Below, in pieces: positions 12,349 through 23,189 of a DNA stretch of 64,000 nt. A program made the position numbers and the translations under genes. The stretch covers positions 11,495,848 to 11,559,847 of the forward strand of contig NW_026622986.1 of the NCBI RefSeq assembly GCF_023065955.2. Reading direction: 5' to 3'. The first letter of the stretch is position 1. Each line of letters opens with the position of its first letter. Under the pieces are notes generated by a model. That model did no database searches. It was not told the origin of the DNA and was given only the letters and a program-made list of their open reading frames with translations. Source of the stretch: Ursus arctos (lineage: Eukaryota; Chordata; Mammalia; Carnivora; Ursidae).

Positions 12349-12558
12349 ATTATGTATGTTTTCTCAGCTTCTGTTACTATTTACATTTATATACCTTAGG
12401 AAGAAAAAAAATTTGGTCCCTGAATTGTTTATTTGGCCTTAACTATTTTTCTAACCTTAAATCCATGTAAACAATCAATCAGAGATGTTCCCAAGTTAGA
12501 GAGGAAAGAGTGTGCCTCGGACATCATCTGTGCAGGGTAATCAAGAAGGAAATGGGGT

Positions 12559-12737
12559 GGGGCGCTTGGTGTCTCAGTCGGTTGAGCGTTGGACTCTTGA
12601 TTTTGGTTTGGGGCATGGTTTTGGGGTCTGGGACTGAGCCCCATCTCAAACTCAGCGGGGAGTGCTTGAAGATTTTTTCCCCTCTCCTTCTGCCCCTCCC
12701 TGCTCTCTAAAATAAATAAATTAAAAAAAAAAAAAAA
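12559..12737 (+). mobile_element. SINEC, diverged
   Basis: GGGCGCTTGGTGTCTCAGTC head, A-tail to 12737. More mutated than most copies here. Confidence 0.88.
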
Positions 12738-13054
12738 GAAGTTAACGGGGGCAAGTAACAACTCCAACCTTCCTCTCTTCCACTCTCCCAACACAAAGCA
12801 GTCACATCTCTCTCTTCCACTCTCACCTTACAATATTCCAGAATGTTTCTACGTTATGAAAAAGTTTTGCCAGATAAAACTGACTTCATTTTATTACTAA
12901 CAAATACTGAGGACAGAGGGGATTACTTATATTTACTAAGCCAGGACTATAATCAATAATTTATTCTAACAGTTGAAGAAAAAATAAAGGAAGTAATCAT
13001 GTAGATTCAGAAAACATGAAGGCAGTGCACTGGAATGGAAAGACCTCTGGAACT

Positions 13055-13205
13055 AACCCAAGAAATTCTAGAGTTGTGATCTTAGTTTTGGGCCAGACCT
13101 GGGGTAAATCCTTAACTTTCTCGGGTCCATTTTCTCTAAAAAACGACAAGGAAGAATGATAGCAGAGGGGAACTCTAAAGTTCTTCTATCTGTACAGTTT
13201 TAGCC
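13055..13205 (+). repeat. MIR-like SINE
   Basis: Diverged MIR core pattern (GTAAATCCTTAACTTTCTCG, CATTTTCTCT). Confidence 0.45.
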
Positions 13206-13244
13206 ATTTAGTAGAAGAGCTTTCAATATGGCAGCTAAGGCAGT

Positions 13245-13430
13245 GTGACAGAAAATGCAAAAGATGTGGACTCAGCTAACTTGAGTTTGAATCTTACCTC
13301 TGTCCCTCATCAGTCTTATTTCCTTATGTGTATGACAACAGCATCTGCCTTACATGTCTTATGGAATTTTATACAGATCAAGTGAGGAAATACATAATGT
13401 GTGAAAGTCCTTGTTAATAATAAACATTAG
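13245..13430 (+). repeat. MIR-like SINE
   Basis: TGAGTTTGAATCTTACCTCT, then the 3' half ending in AAGTCCTTGTTAATAATAAA. Confidence 0.55.
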
Positions 13431-13460
13431 ACCTCATTTTTGTATTTAGTTCGGCATCTT

Positions 13461-13651
13461 TTTTTTTTTTTTAAAGATTTAATTTATGTGACAGAGAGAC
13501 AGCCAGTGAGAGAGGGAACACAGCAGAGGAGTGGGAGAGGAAGAAGCAGGTTCCCAGAGGAAGAGCCCGATGTGGGATTCGATCCCAGAACGCCGGGATC
13601 ACGCCCTGAGCCGAAGGCAGACGCTTAACGACTGCGCTACCCAGGCGCCCC
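13461..13651 (-). mobile_element. SINEC (Can-SINE)
   Basis: Target duplication TAGTTCGGCATCTT (13447-13460) and TAGTTCTGCATCTT (13652-13665). Confidence 0.95.
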
Positions 13652-14339
13652 TAGTTCTGCATCTTGCACTAAGAAAGAAATTTTAGAAAAGGCAGAATGT
13701 GTTCCAAAGGCTCCTTTTTATCAGAGAAGATGAAATATTTATAATTTACAATTTAGGAGTGTCTGTTTCCTCAGCTATTGATTTGCTGAGCGTCACAGTT
13801 GGACGGCCCAGGTTCCTAGGAACTCAGGTGTCATAGGAAAAATATGTAAGATATCTAAACCAATTAGAACTGGAGACTTTGGTCCAAAGTCAAATAGCTA
13901 TGTTCATTGGTAGTATGTTAGAAGTAGAAAGAAAGGAGGAAAAAGTAGAAAGGAAAAGGAGAATTGGCTGTGCTGTAGAAATAATCAAACTGAAGTCTAG
14001 ACTAACACTAAGATAAGGAATATGAGCAGAAAGCATTTGAGGGCATTGGGAATCAATATTCTGATTCTATAAAGTGTACTAGTTGGACCTGTCTTATAGA
14101 TGAAGGAAGTCCCTGTAGAAAAAATAAACTGGGAGGTCGTCAGACAAAAAGAATAACACATTTGGGAAGCTTAGCCAGTAAAAAATATTATGAAATTGGG
14201 CTATGTAAGGATCTCAACCTTTTTTACTGATAATTTGCTTTTATCATTATGCTATCTGAATTTTCACTGAGTAAATATGTAATGAATTTCAGATGTCTCT
14301 CCTCAAATTTCCAGAACACAAAAAGTTCATTTGTGAAGG

Positions 14340-14435
14340 CTTGGCACTTTTAGTTGATATATATAAAATGGGAAAATACATATACATGCTTATATACACA
14401 TTATATATACATACTATATAAATATATACAATCAA
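14340..14435. repeat. AT-rich low-complexity tract
   Basis: TATATA/ACATAT-rich stretch without a clear unit. Confidence 0.6.
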
Positions 14436-15134
14436 ATATAAAATAAGGAGAATGAGTTATAAGATGCATGTAAAAACTCATTAATATTGATTTATAATCA
14501 TATTATCATATAGATTATGACCTTCATAAATAAAGATGGCTCCAGGAAGGCATGGCTCTCTAAGAGATGTATGTCATGGAGCAAACCACAGCAAAAAGGT
14601 AAAAAAAAAAAACTAAAACAGGACTGAAGCAAGACACAGTATTGTTAGTGCAATGAAATTCAACTCCATTCATTACGTATTGATAAACAACTAAAACCTA
14701 TGATTAGAGATATATCAAAATATAAATTAATTTATGGTGGTAAAATTAATCCAAATATGTTTCTAATCATTTCAAATGGTGTAAGCATGCCAGTTCCCCT
14801 TGTACTAAAGATTATTATCTAGTTTCTGGACCAATCTTTGCTCCAAAGTCCAAGGCTGGGAACCAAGTAATAATAGCATGCTAGTCCTAACAACAGCTGA
14901 AGCAAGACGCTGGGGAAACAGCATTTACCATGGACTGGGGCCAAAGAATTTTTATGGGGGACCTAGAAAAATCTTCTTTTACATCTTGTTACACTTTCTT
15001 ATCTTACTTCTTTTGCAGGGTTACCTGACTTTAACCTAGGACTAACATAAGATCTATTTCTAAGTAGATCCTTCACTGTATTGATATATCTGAATATTGT
15101 ATATATGCATATCAACAAATTCACTATCTCATTC

Positions 15135-15243
15135 TTTTAAAGGTTTTATTTTAAAGTAATCTCTACACCCAACATGGGGATCAAACTCACAACCCTGAGA
15201 TCAAGAGTCACATGCTCCATCAACTGAGCCAGCCGGGCACCAA
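15135..15243 (-). mobile_element. Short tRNA-Lys-like SINEC copy
   Basis: AATCTCTACACCCAACATGG through TGAGCCAGCCGGGCACC. Target duplication CACTATCTCATT / CACCATCTCATT. Confidence 0.88.
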
Positions 15244-16397
15244 CACCATCTCATTTTTTAAATTAGATTTTTTAAATGCTGAATTTAAATGATATGTGTA
15301 CATTGTACTATGGAATAATATTTCCTTTTCTTGTATTGAAATAAGAAAAGTGATTTAGATTACCCCAAATCAAAATAAAAACTAAAAATTAAGTTAATAT
15401 TCATAGAGACTAACACTGCAGATCAGTTTTTATACTACAAAAACAAAAATCATATAGTCTTTCAAATTAATATATCTGTCTTTCTTTAATGCTCCTGCTT
15501 CACCTGCAGCACATCAGACAAGGTAATAATTTATGATAATCATATGAAAATATGCAATTCATATTCATCACCTCTCATTCCTCATCACTTTAGATGATCA
15601 GTAATGCAGAGTGAAAATGCTGTCAGATTTCTAATTGCTTTGTAATGCGCTTGAAACAGGGAAATCATTAAAGGCAAACAATCTGTCATTTGTCTGTTAC
15701 TTTATCACACAAAAAAACTCATTAAAGAAATTACTAATGAACTACAAAAGACTGTACTCATGGTGCTTCTACAGTAGATTAACAAGTATTACTATGAATT
15801 GCTTAAAATATTTTAAAAATATGATATTTTGTGGAAATTCATCAGAAAACATCTATCTTCAGTATATATTTTAAGCCGTGTGGTTTCATTATTTTGGCAT
15901 CTAATCCATCATTGCAGAAGTCTCTTTAGCATATAAGATATGTTTTTCATCAGTCTCTAATTAATTCAACTGAAAGGTTGCAAGAAGAAGCTGAAATGCT
16001 AACTGTGTTTATTACTAGTAAACTGACACAAGTAAAAAAATAGTACTATAGTAACCCTAGTGCTAAGTAAAGAATATATTTCAAAATTTGATTTTTACCC
16101 TCATATCTCCATGGATTTTGAACTGTTGAAGTTGCGATGTTTCATTCATCTTAATGCTATCATTATACAAAAATTATATTCAACTATTAAAATTGACCAT
16201 AACATTATTAAACTCTGCATAAAATTAACTAATTTGAAATTCTGAAGATATTAACCAATACTAAAATGTTTCATAATATTATATCACATAATTTTGGAGG
16301 GGAAAACAAATCATTTCTTTAAATGATCACATCAAATTTTATGTCTTTATCAGTGCTACCTTTCAATATGAGATACTTAGTATTAAAAAAATCTGTA

Positions 16398-16595
16398 GGG
16401 ACACCTGGGTTGCTCAGTCAGTTAAACGTCTGCCTTTGGCTCAGGTCATGATCCCAGGGTCCTGGGATCCAGTCCTGCATCAGGCTCCTTGCTCAGCAAA
16501 GAGCCTTCTTCTCCCTCTGTCTGCTGATCCCCCTGCCTGTACTCTCTTTCTCTCTCTCTCTGACAAATAAATAAATAAAATCTTCTTAAAAAAGA
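16398..16595 (+). mobile_element. SINEC (Can-SINE)
   Basis: Target duplication ATTAAAAAAATCTGTA (16382-16397) and ATTAAAAAATCTATA (16596-16610). Confidence 0.94.
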
Positions 16596-17289
16596 ATTAA
16601 AAAATCTATAATAATGACACTAATCTAGTTTTAAAAAGAAAGAGGTACATAAACAAAAAACCTAGTAATGTTTTGTTAGGCATACAGTCCAGTTGCATTT
16701 TATTTTTGAAAAAAATATGAGAGTGATCATGTTTTTCATTATGGTAATGATGAACTGAATCATGAATGTATTTCCTACAACAAAACATAAGAATCTTAGT
16801 ATTAAAGTCAAACTTTTAAAAAATATGTAGATCTATTCATATCTATTGGAATATACACAAATTTAAAAACCTAAATGCAATGGCATGTTCAGATGGGTGC
16901 CATGGTTGAATACAAGAGTTAAATTCCAAGGTTACTTCAAAAGGTTCCATAACACTCTGGAAACATCTTCATTATACTCTCTAATTGACGTAAACAGACT
17001 TCATACCAACTGTTTAATACATTTTAACCCACAAATTAACACCCCTTGATCATTCAGATTAACCTTTCTTCTGTGAATCAATTACATGACTAAAATAAAC
17101 TTAAAAAATTCAGTTTTAAAAAACTAAAATGGAGAAGAATGCTTTAAAAAAAGGATATAAATGCATATTACTACATGGTTGAAACAGATCATCACAAGGT
17201 TCAAATTTCAAGGTAATTGGAAAGCTCACAGAAAAGCCAGAGTGGTCATAAGAAAAAAGCTTTAGAAAGGGGTAAAGAAGTGAATGGGG

Positions 17290-17535
17290 GAAGGGATGCC
17301 AGGGTGGCTCAGTCAGTTAAGCATCTGCCTTTGGCTGAGGTCATGATCCCTGGATCCTGGGTGGCTCAGGTCATGATACCGGGATCCTGAGATTGAGCCC
17401 TGGGACAGGCTCTCTGCTAAGTGGGGAGTATGCTTCTCCCTCTGCCCGCCCCCACCTTGTGCGCGAGTGCGCGCACGCTCTCTCTCTCTCTCTCTCTAAT
17501 AAGTACATAAAATAAAATTTTAAAAGCTTTTAAAA
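17290..17535 (+). mobile_element. SINEC with an internal tandem duplication
   Basis: Target duplication AAAGAAGTGAATGGGG at 17274-17289 and 17536-17551. Within the head the segment GGTCATGATCC...GGATCCTG occurs twice (about 17339-17395), making this copy longer than the others. Confidence 0.93.
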
Positions 17536-17800
17536 AAAGAAGTGAATGGGGCAAATAAGTTTGGTATTTATTATGATTACTAAAGAGAAACAGAAAATGG
17601 ATTGTAGATGGTATCTTTAATAGGTTCATGGAAAGATTAAAACATCAGACGTGAAGAAGGTAGTAAGACAGGAACAAAAATTCTAGGTAAGATAAAGACC
17701 TCTAAAAGGTATGAAACAAGGTTGAAAGAACACTGACACAACTGAAGTTAAAAAACAAGAAAAACACAGTAACAGGTGTGTTGTCAGCAAAAGTATTTAC

Positions 17801-17866
17801 CTCTTTGTCTCTCCTGCTTAGTGCACTGCCTTGCTCAAATTCATGAATTTTCACTGATGATTACCA
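17801..17866 (-). other. DCDC1: Candidate DCDC1 5' UTR exon (66 nt)
   Basis: On the - strand a long pyrimidine tract (GTTCTCTCTTTTGTCTTTTCAG) leads to the exon start at 17866. The exon ends GACAAAGAG at 17801, followed by GTAAAT. The stretch is free of recognised repeats. It contains an ATG that opens an 8-codon frame ending in TAA, so it looks untranslated with an upstream ORF. It was found by eye from splice signals alone; RNA-seq junctions would settle it. An alternatively used or cryptic exon is possible. Confidence 0.45.
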
Positions 17867-17943
17867 CTGAAAAGACAAAAGAGAGAACAGATCAAATGAA
17901 GACAAAGAGTGAGGGGAAAAACGCAAAAATGAAAAACCATTTC

Positions 17944-18129
17944 AATTTTTTTTAAAAGATTTTATTTATTTATTTGAGAGAGAGAGGAGGAGCAGTGGGG
18001 GGGGGGGGGGCAGAGGGATACTCCCCCACTGATGGATGCAGGGCTCCTTCCCAGGACTCCAGGATCCTGACCTGAGTCAAAGGCAGACAAACACTTAACT
18101 GACTGGGCCAACCTTTTCAAGGTGCCCCT
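17944..18129 (-). mobile_element. SINEC with a G-run
   Basis: Target duplication AAAAACCATTT at 17932-17942 and 18131-18142. A G-run lies at 17997-18010, and a small insert (CCTTTTCAA) disrupts the head near 18111. Confidence 0.9.
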
Positions 18130-18489
18130 AAAAAACCATTTCTAAAAAACGAGGTAGGATTGTTCAATAGGGCTGATTCTCAATACCATCTAAAGCTTTA
18201 TGACAATATGCCAAAGGGGAAAAAAAAAAAAAGAGGAGTTTCTCTAATTCTAACCGTTCATCTGTCCCTTCCATTAAAACTTAATACTTCAATATTTAAA
18301 GCTTAATACTTCCATGCATCTCTGGATTAGCCTCATTTTGAGTCAAGGATTTCAGTCATTCAGGTAATCTGCCTTATTCTATTCACGTAACTATAAATTA
18401 GTAAGTGTCACAGCACCTGCATTTCCTCTGGCATAGCACTTCCTACAGCTACTTCAGTTGCTTCTTTGTCTGTTTATACAGATAAACTC

Positions 18490-18605
18490 TAAGCTTTTAC
18501 AAGGGCTACAACAAACTGTCTTACGTCTCTTATAACAAAGTGTGGGACACATGGTAGACACTCAATAAGTGGTTTGTTGATTGAATGAATAAGTGAGTGA
18601 CAGCT
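18490..18605 (+). repeat. L2 3' end
   Basis: CACATGGTAGACACTCAATA followed by GAATGAATAAGTGAGTGA, typical of the L2/MIR3 terminus. Confidence 0.6.
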
Positions 18606-19430
18606 CTATCTGTACTCTGTGTGTATATGTGTGTTTATCTCATCAGTAGCTAATTCTTGATGGTTTTCCTATCTTCCCAGCAGATTTTAAGTTGCTGTAG
18701 GGGCAACCATCTAATTTCAGAACATAACCATAGTATTTTGTGGTACTTAAAAATAAATACAGTTTAGTTTACTAATATGAAAATCTTAAAAACTCAGAAA
18801 TAAGTAAGATCGAGAAAATTGAAGAAGAGTTGGCAATGAAACCAGTAGAAAGAGCCAAGTAAATATAAATATAATGCTAGGATAAAAACAGCAGAACTAC
18901 ACTGTATATATTGCAAATATTATCCATCAATAAGAAGCACAATTTACTAATATGATCTCAAATTAAGAATTTATTAATGTGTGGTAGACATTAATTAATG
19001 GGCAGACAAGTACTGAAGTGATAAATTGAGTAAAAATTGATTTTTGCCATTACTACAACCAAGGGTCTTAAACCCCTGCTGTATCTATACTCTATAACCA
19101 TATTTACATCTACATCTATATTCACATTTAACTCAACTTGATCAATCACCTTGATTATTTTTTGGTCAATCATCTTGAAATTAAATATCTATCTTGTTTA
19201 TGTTAAATGTTGATGACATGGGAATTAAGAGGTTTTTGCCCATGCTTCTAATTTATCCACAAACTATATAATTCAATAAACATTTAGGTTTGGGGGTCAT
19301 TTTTCCAACTCAATAGTTTGTAGCATTCATTTGCTCTGTTCGGAAATTCCTAAAATATAGCTATGAATTCTTAATGTTCTAATAGTCAAAACTCAGCAAC
19401 AAATATTTCACTACTAATAATAATAACAAC
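18606..19430. other. No recognised element
   Basis: AT-rich unique sequence. A (TACATC/TATTCA)-like imperfect pattern near 19.1 kb causes a spurious frame. Confidence 0.5.
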
Positions 19431-19434
19431 AAAA

Positions 19435-19805
19435 GCTAATCTTTCCTGAATATTTACTACTTTAGGCATTATTATCTCGTTGAATTCTCACAACAAACCT
19501 AGAGGGAGATACTATTATTATTCCTTTTTTACAGAGAAAGAAACCAAGACATAGAGATTAGTTAACTTAAAATGTTCATATAACCAGTAAGAGACATAGT
19601 CTGGATTCAAACTTATGCAGTCTGACTTTAGACTTCACGCTCTTTTTTTTTTTTTTTTTAAAGTAGGCTTCACACCCAGTGTGGAGCCTGAGGCAGGGCC
19701 CAAACTCACAACCCTGAGATCAAGACCTGAGCTGAGATCAAGACTCAGATGCTTAACTGACTAAGCCACCTACGTGCCCTTAGACTTCATGCTCTTAACC
19801 ATTAT
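19435..19805 (-). repeat. MIR, split by a SINE at 19644-19780
   Basis: TTACAGAGAAAGAAACCAAG and GGATTCAAACTTATGCAGTC are the antisense MIR core. Confidence 0.75.
19644..19780 (-). mobile_element. Short tRNA-Lys-like SINEC copy inserted in a MIR
   Basis: Target duplication TTAGACTTCACGCTCT (19628-19643) and TTAGACTTCATGCTCT (19781-19796). Confidence 0.93.
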
Positions 19806-19999
19806 GCTAACATAGTTTATATTTCTGCTATGTTAGTTTCACATAAAATGGATAAATTACCTTCTTAAAATAAGATAGTGAGAACTTCAGAGATGTGGCA
19901 CAATAGCTGGTGCTTAGTTTTTTGAGAGGTGTCCCTGCCCTTACAAGAGCTTACAGAATTAGGGAATCAGAACATACATCCAAAATGTATAATAGTACC

Positions 20000-20312
20000 C
20001 TGTGGGATAGGACATACAGGACTGGCTATGAAAGTTGAGAGGAGGAACTAATTTTTAGGGATTGAGTCAGCATAAAAGGTTTGATGGAAGAGACGGGTCT
20101 GAAAAGAGGGATAAAATTAATAGGTGGAGCAAAGAGCAAAGATGGAATAAGAAAGGAGAACTGCCTGAACAAAACTATGGAAGAAATACCAAGCAAAGAT
20201 CCCATTGTTTAAATGTTTCACATATGGAAGTAATAGGTGATGAGGCTGGAAAACTAAGGATCATATTTGGGAGGTAAGTGAATGCCAGGTTAAAGAGTTA
20301 GGATTTTATCCT
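20000..20312 (+). repeat. Ancient interspersed repeat, family not assigned
   Basis: TGATGAGGCTGGAAAACTAA and GAGTTAGGATTTTATCCTCT belong to a widespread old repeat that recurs at 25.26 and 49.8-50.4 kb. Confidence 0.45.
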
Positions 20313-20317
20313 CTATT

Positions 20318-20429
20318 TTATTTATTTACTTACTTTTTGAAGGAAGCTTTACACCCAATGTGGGGCTTGAACTCATGACCCTGAGATCAAGAGTCACATG
20401 CTTTACTGATTGAGCCAGCTAGGCACCCC
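20318..20429 (-). mobile_element. Short tRNA-Lys-like SINEC copy
   Basis: ACACCCAATGTGGGGCTTGA through GAGCCAGCTAGGCACCCC. Approximate repeats of ATTTTATCCT flank it. Confidence 0.88.
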
Positions 20430-20454
20430 AAGACATTATCCTTTAGACACAGCC

Positions 20455-20998
20455 TGTTCAATACAGCAGTCACTAGTTAGATGTGGCTATGGAGCACTTA
20501 AGATGTGGCAAGTCCAAACTGAGGTGAGCTGTACAGGTAAATTACACAGCAGTCTTTAAAGATTTAGTATGGGGGCGCCTGGGTGGCTCAGTCGTTAAGC
20601 GTCTGCCTTTGGCTCACGGTGTGATCCCAGAGTTCTGGGATCGAGCCCCACATCATGCTTCTCTGCTTGGAGCCTGTTTCTTCCTCTCCCACTCCCCCTG
20701 CTGTGTTCCCTCTCTCACTGGCTGTCTCTCTCTCTGTCGAATATGAATAAATAAAAAATCTTAAAAAAAAAAAGATTTAGTATGAAAAAAACAATGTAAA
20801 ATGCCTCATTAATAATTTCTACATTAATTATATTTTGAAATGATCATACTCTGAATATATTGGATTAAATAAAATATATTATTAAAATTCACCAGTTTCT
20901 TTTTACTTTCCTAATATGGCTACTGGGAAATTTAAAAGCAAAAATGTGGTTTGTATTTGTGGCTTAATCATATTTCTATTGGACAATAATGCTCTAGA
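20455..20998. mobile_element. Ancient DNA-transposon-like repeat (copy A), split by a SINE
   Basis: Begins near TTCAATACAGCAGTCACTAG and ends ATTTCTATTGGACAATAATG, with inverted similarity between the ends (TGTCCAATAGAAAT type). The same family and orientation recurs at 24.49 kb. Family name not assigned. Confidence 0.6.
20572..20770 (+). mobile_element. SINEC inserted in an ancient DNA-transposon-like repeat
   Basis: Target duplication AAAGATTTAGTATG at 20558-20571 and 20771-20784. Confidence 0.96.
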
Positions 20999-21479
20999 AA
21001 ATGAAAAATGAAGACAAGTGAGCAGGAATTCATGTAAAAAGTATTTTAAGAAGTTTATTCTGGTGTAAATAAATTCAGATTGTAAGACAACTAATCTGGT
21101 TTTTCAATAAGCCAATGGCAGGAAAAGAAAAAACAAAACCAAGATAGTAGTAAAGTGGGATTGCTATAGCTTAAAAGATACTAAAGAGACAGAACAATCA
21201 AATGCAATGTGCAGCCTTTGTTTGGATCATGATTCAAGCAAGCCAACCATAAAAAGACATTTCTGAGACAACTAAGGAAATGTAAACAGAGACTAGATAT
21301 TGTCAATGAATTATTGATCATTTCAGCAGAATAATGACATTATGGAGATGAAAGAAAAAGTTGCAAACTAAAGTATGCTTTATTGATGTGAGCTAAAGTA
21401 TGTTGAGATGAAATGACTGAACACTTGGGAACTGCTGGGGGAAAAGGTGTACCTCTTACTATCTAAACCTAAATGCATA

Positions 21480-21513
<34 letters not shown>

Positions 21514-21750
21514 TATGAAAAAAAATGAATTGAGAAAATTGGGGTACTGTGATCAGACTTTTCAGAATTTGGCTAAAAAAAGGGAATAAAAGAGAAAACA
21601 TAATCCCCTAAGGGATCATAAAAGTAATGTGCTTTTGCTGTAAAAACTGAGGATTTGAGCATAACTATCCATGAGGAAGAACTAAGCTGTGGAAAGGTGG
21701 GTATTTGAGGTCTAAAAAGTTCAAGGGGGTGTCATTCTGTATAGGAAGGT
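20999..21750. other. No recognised element apart from the CA repeat
   Basis: Unique AT-rich sequence. Confidence 0.5.
21478..21512. repeat. (CA)n microsatellite
   Basis: Near-perfect CA run. It produces a spurious - strand frame rich in Cys/Val. Confidence 0.9.
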
Positions 21751-21754
21751 ATTC

Positions 21755-21880
21755 AGAACAGCACTTAAGTCTGTCACTTAACACATTTCCTTAGGGCCAC
21801 ACAGAAGGTATGAAGGTATGTCGGAACCAGGACTAAAATCAGATCCTCTGACTTAGCTTAATGCTCTTTGTTAGTAATTT
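21755..21880 (-). repeat. MIR fragment
   Basis: TTAGGGCCACACAGAAGGTA and GGAACCAGGACTAAAATCAG match the antisense core. Confidence 0.5.
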
Positions 21881-22399
21881 TAAACATGACAAAATCCTAT
21901 GGAGAACCCAATTTATAATTTTTGCTTTAGATTTTCTTTCTCATGTCATTCAGTTATTCTTTATACCATCATTAAATAAGTGACCATATTAAAATATTTT
22001 ATTTAATGTACTTAGGTTTATCTTGACTGCTTCTCAAACTGAGGTTTGGTAGAAGAAAGATAAAAAAGAAGGAAAGCAAATTTAAGTAGTAATAGCAACA
22101 GAACTATCTTAACATCTCCAAGTGAAATTTAAATCATGCTGCCAAAACACAAGATGCCATTTCACCTCTGGGAACAATGCAAGGAAGAGAGGTCAATGTG
22201 AGGCAAGTAGTACAGACAAGAGACAATAAAAGGGAACAACAGAAGGAAAGGGAGAGGCAAGAAGGAAAAAACTAACAAAAAACCTAACAGTGCCCATTTG
22301 CAGGGTCCAGCAACTGCCCCAAAGCAGAGTGGTTTATTCTTTTTCCGTAAGCTTGAAAGATAGCCTGGCTACCCTGCTAAGATGCACGCTTACTAAGAG

Positions 22400-22565
22400 T
22401 CCTGTTCTGCTGCTATACAATTAGCTATTTGGCCTTGACACTTGGTTTGCTTCATCTACCAAATGGGAATATTAACACCTACCTTACTAGCTTCACTGGG
22501 TTGAAGTGAAAGTGAAGCGAGATAGTAAGTATGAAAGGACTTTGAAAAGTTATCAGTTGCTAAGA
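22400..22565 (+). repeat. MIR
   Basis: TTTGGCCTTGACACTTGGTT, ATCTACCAAATGGGAATATT and GAAAGGACTTTGAAAAGTTA follow the MIR order. Confidence 0.65.
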
Positions 22566-22979
22566 CCATCTACAAGAAATAATTAACTCGCACATCTTTT
22601 CCAGAAAAAAAAACTATTAAAACTGAAAACAAAAATTCAATCGGTTAGGTTTTCTCTTAATTTTCGAATGAGAACATTCGAAGGGAAGTGTAGAGACAAG
22701 AGCGGGATTAGATCTCCTCATCCTTCACAAGCCCCAACCCCAGCACTCCCCCACCCTCCTCACCTGCCAGAGAACGGTCAGCAACCACGAAAGGGCTGGG
22801 AACAGCGCCGGGTGGGGTAAGCGAAGGAAGCTTTGGGGAAAGCGGAGGAAGCAAGCCCGGGGCGAAGGGGAGTGGTGGTGCTCGCTGAGGGAGAGGAGAG
22901 ACGCCACAGTCTCGGAGTTGGGACTAGAGGGAGTTAGAATGAGGCGAAGAACACCTTTTTCCACAGCTCGGGCACTTAC

Positions 22980-23090
22980 CGCTTAGAACTCCTTGGAAGC
23001 GAAGACTGGTTACCATAGCGACCGCATCCGGGAGGGCGGAGCGCTCCTTGCCAGCGGTGCCTCGGCCACAAGGGCCCGACTAGAAATGTG
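22980..23090 (-). other. DCDC1: DCDC1 exon 1 (5' UTR), divergent first exon
   Basis: Read on the - strand, the exon ends CTAAGCG at 22980 and is followed by GTAAGT (22979-22974). It lies inside the CpG-rich promoter and contains an RFX-type X-box (23009-23022). An ATG inside it (- strand, 23014-23012) opens a short frame that, spliced to the 17.8-kb exon, stops after about 20 codons, so it would be an upstream ORF. The 5' edge is approximate. Confidence 0.6.
23009..23022. promoter_or_regulatory. RFX X-box motif in the shared promoter
   Basis: GTTACCATAGCGAC is a 14-bp imperfect palindrome close to the X-box consensus (GTTRCCATGGYAAC), with a perfect left half and small mismatches in the right half. 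RFX factors bind such sites in promoters of ciliary genes. It lies in the first exon of the - strand gene, a typical position near a start site. Confidence 0.55.
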
Positions 23091-23099
23091 GTCGGGACA

Positions 23100-23189
23100 G
23101 GGCAATGACTTCCGGTGGAAGGAGAAATCGGTTCCGGGTTTTGGCCGAGTGCGGGCGAGGTGTAGGTGATAAAGACTGTATGAAGTTTG
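23100..23189 (+). other. DNAJC24: DNAJC24 exon 1 (5' UTR), 3' boundary at a strong donor
   Basis: A GTAAGT donor at 23190-23195 follows TTTG and gives the exon end. The upstream stretch is GC-rich with several CpGs and an ETS-type site (GACTTCCGGT, 23107-23116), as expected for a TATA-less housekeeping start. No start codon in this exon leads into the exon 2 frame, so it should be untranslated. The 5' edge is approximate; only CAGE or cDNA data can place it. Confidence 0.6.
23107..23116 (-). promoter_or_regulatory. ETS-family site
   Basis: GACTTCCGGT (reverse ACCGGAAGTC) carries the CCGGAAGT core used by GABPA/ELF factors, common in bidirectional CpG promoters. Its position is close to the likely DNAJC24 start. 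Confidence 0.5.

Larger units (their letters stand above)
13666..16381. other. Mostly unique AT-rich sequence
   Basis: Apart from a short SINE (15135-15243) and an AT tract near 14.4 kb no repeat is seen. 15.49-15.96 kb is discussed as a possible conserved element. Confidence 0.5.
1..23090 (-). other. DCDC1: Probable DCDC1 transcription unit, 5' part, divergent from DNAJC24
   Basis: In human chromosome 11p13 DCDC1 and DNAJC24 are transcribed in opposite directions from almost the same point. Here a first exon with a perfect GTAAGT donor lies on the - strand just left of the DNAJC24 start, and two more - strand exons with good splice sites follow at 17.8 and 11.0 kb. DCDC1 encodes a long multi-doublecortin-domain protein linked to microtubules. 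No doublecortin domain is encoded in this window, so the name rests on gene order and not on protein homology. Confidence 0.6.

Noticed and set aside
17476..17498. Short TC runs and GA runs inside SINEs as separate satellites
   Set aside because: They are the normal CT-rich body and GA-rich antisense of SINEC elements.
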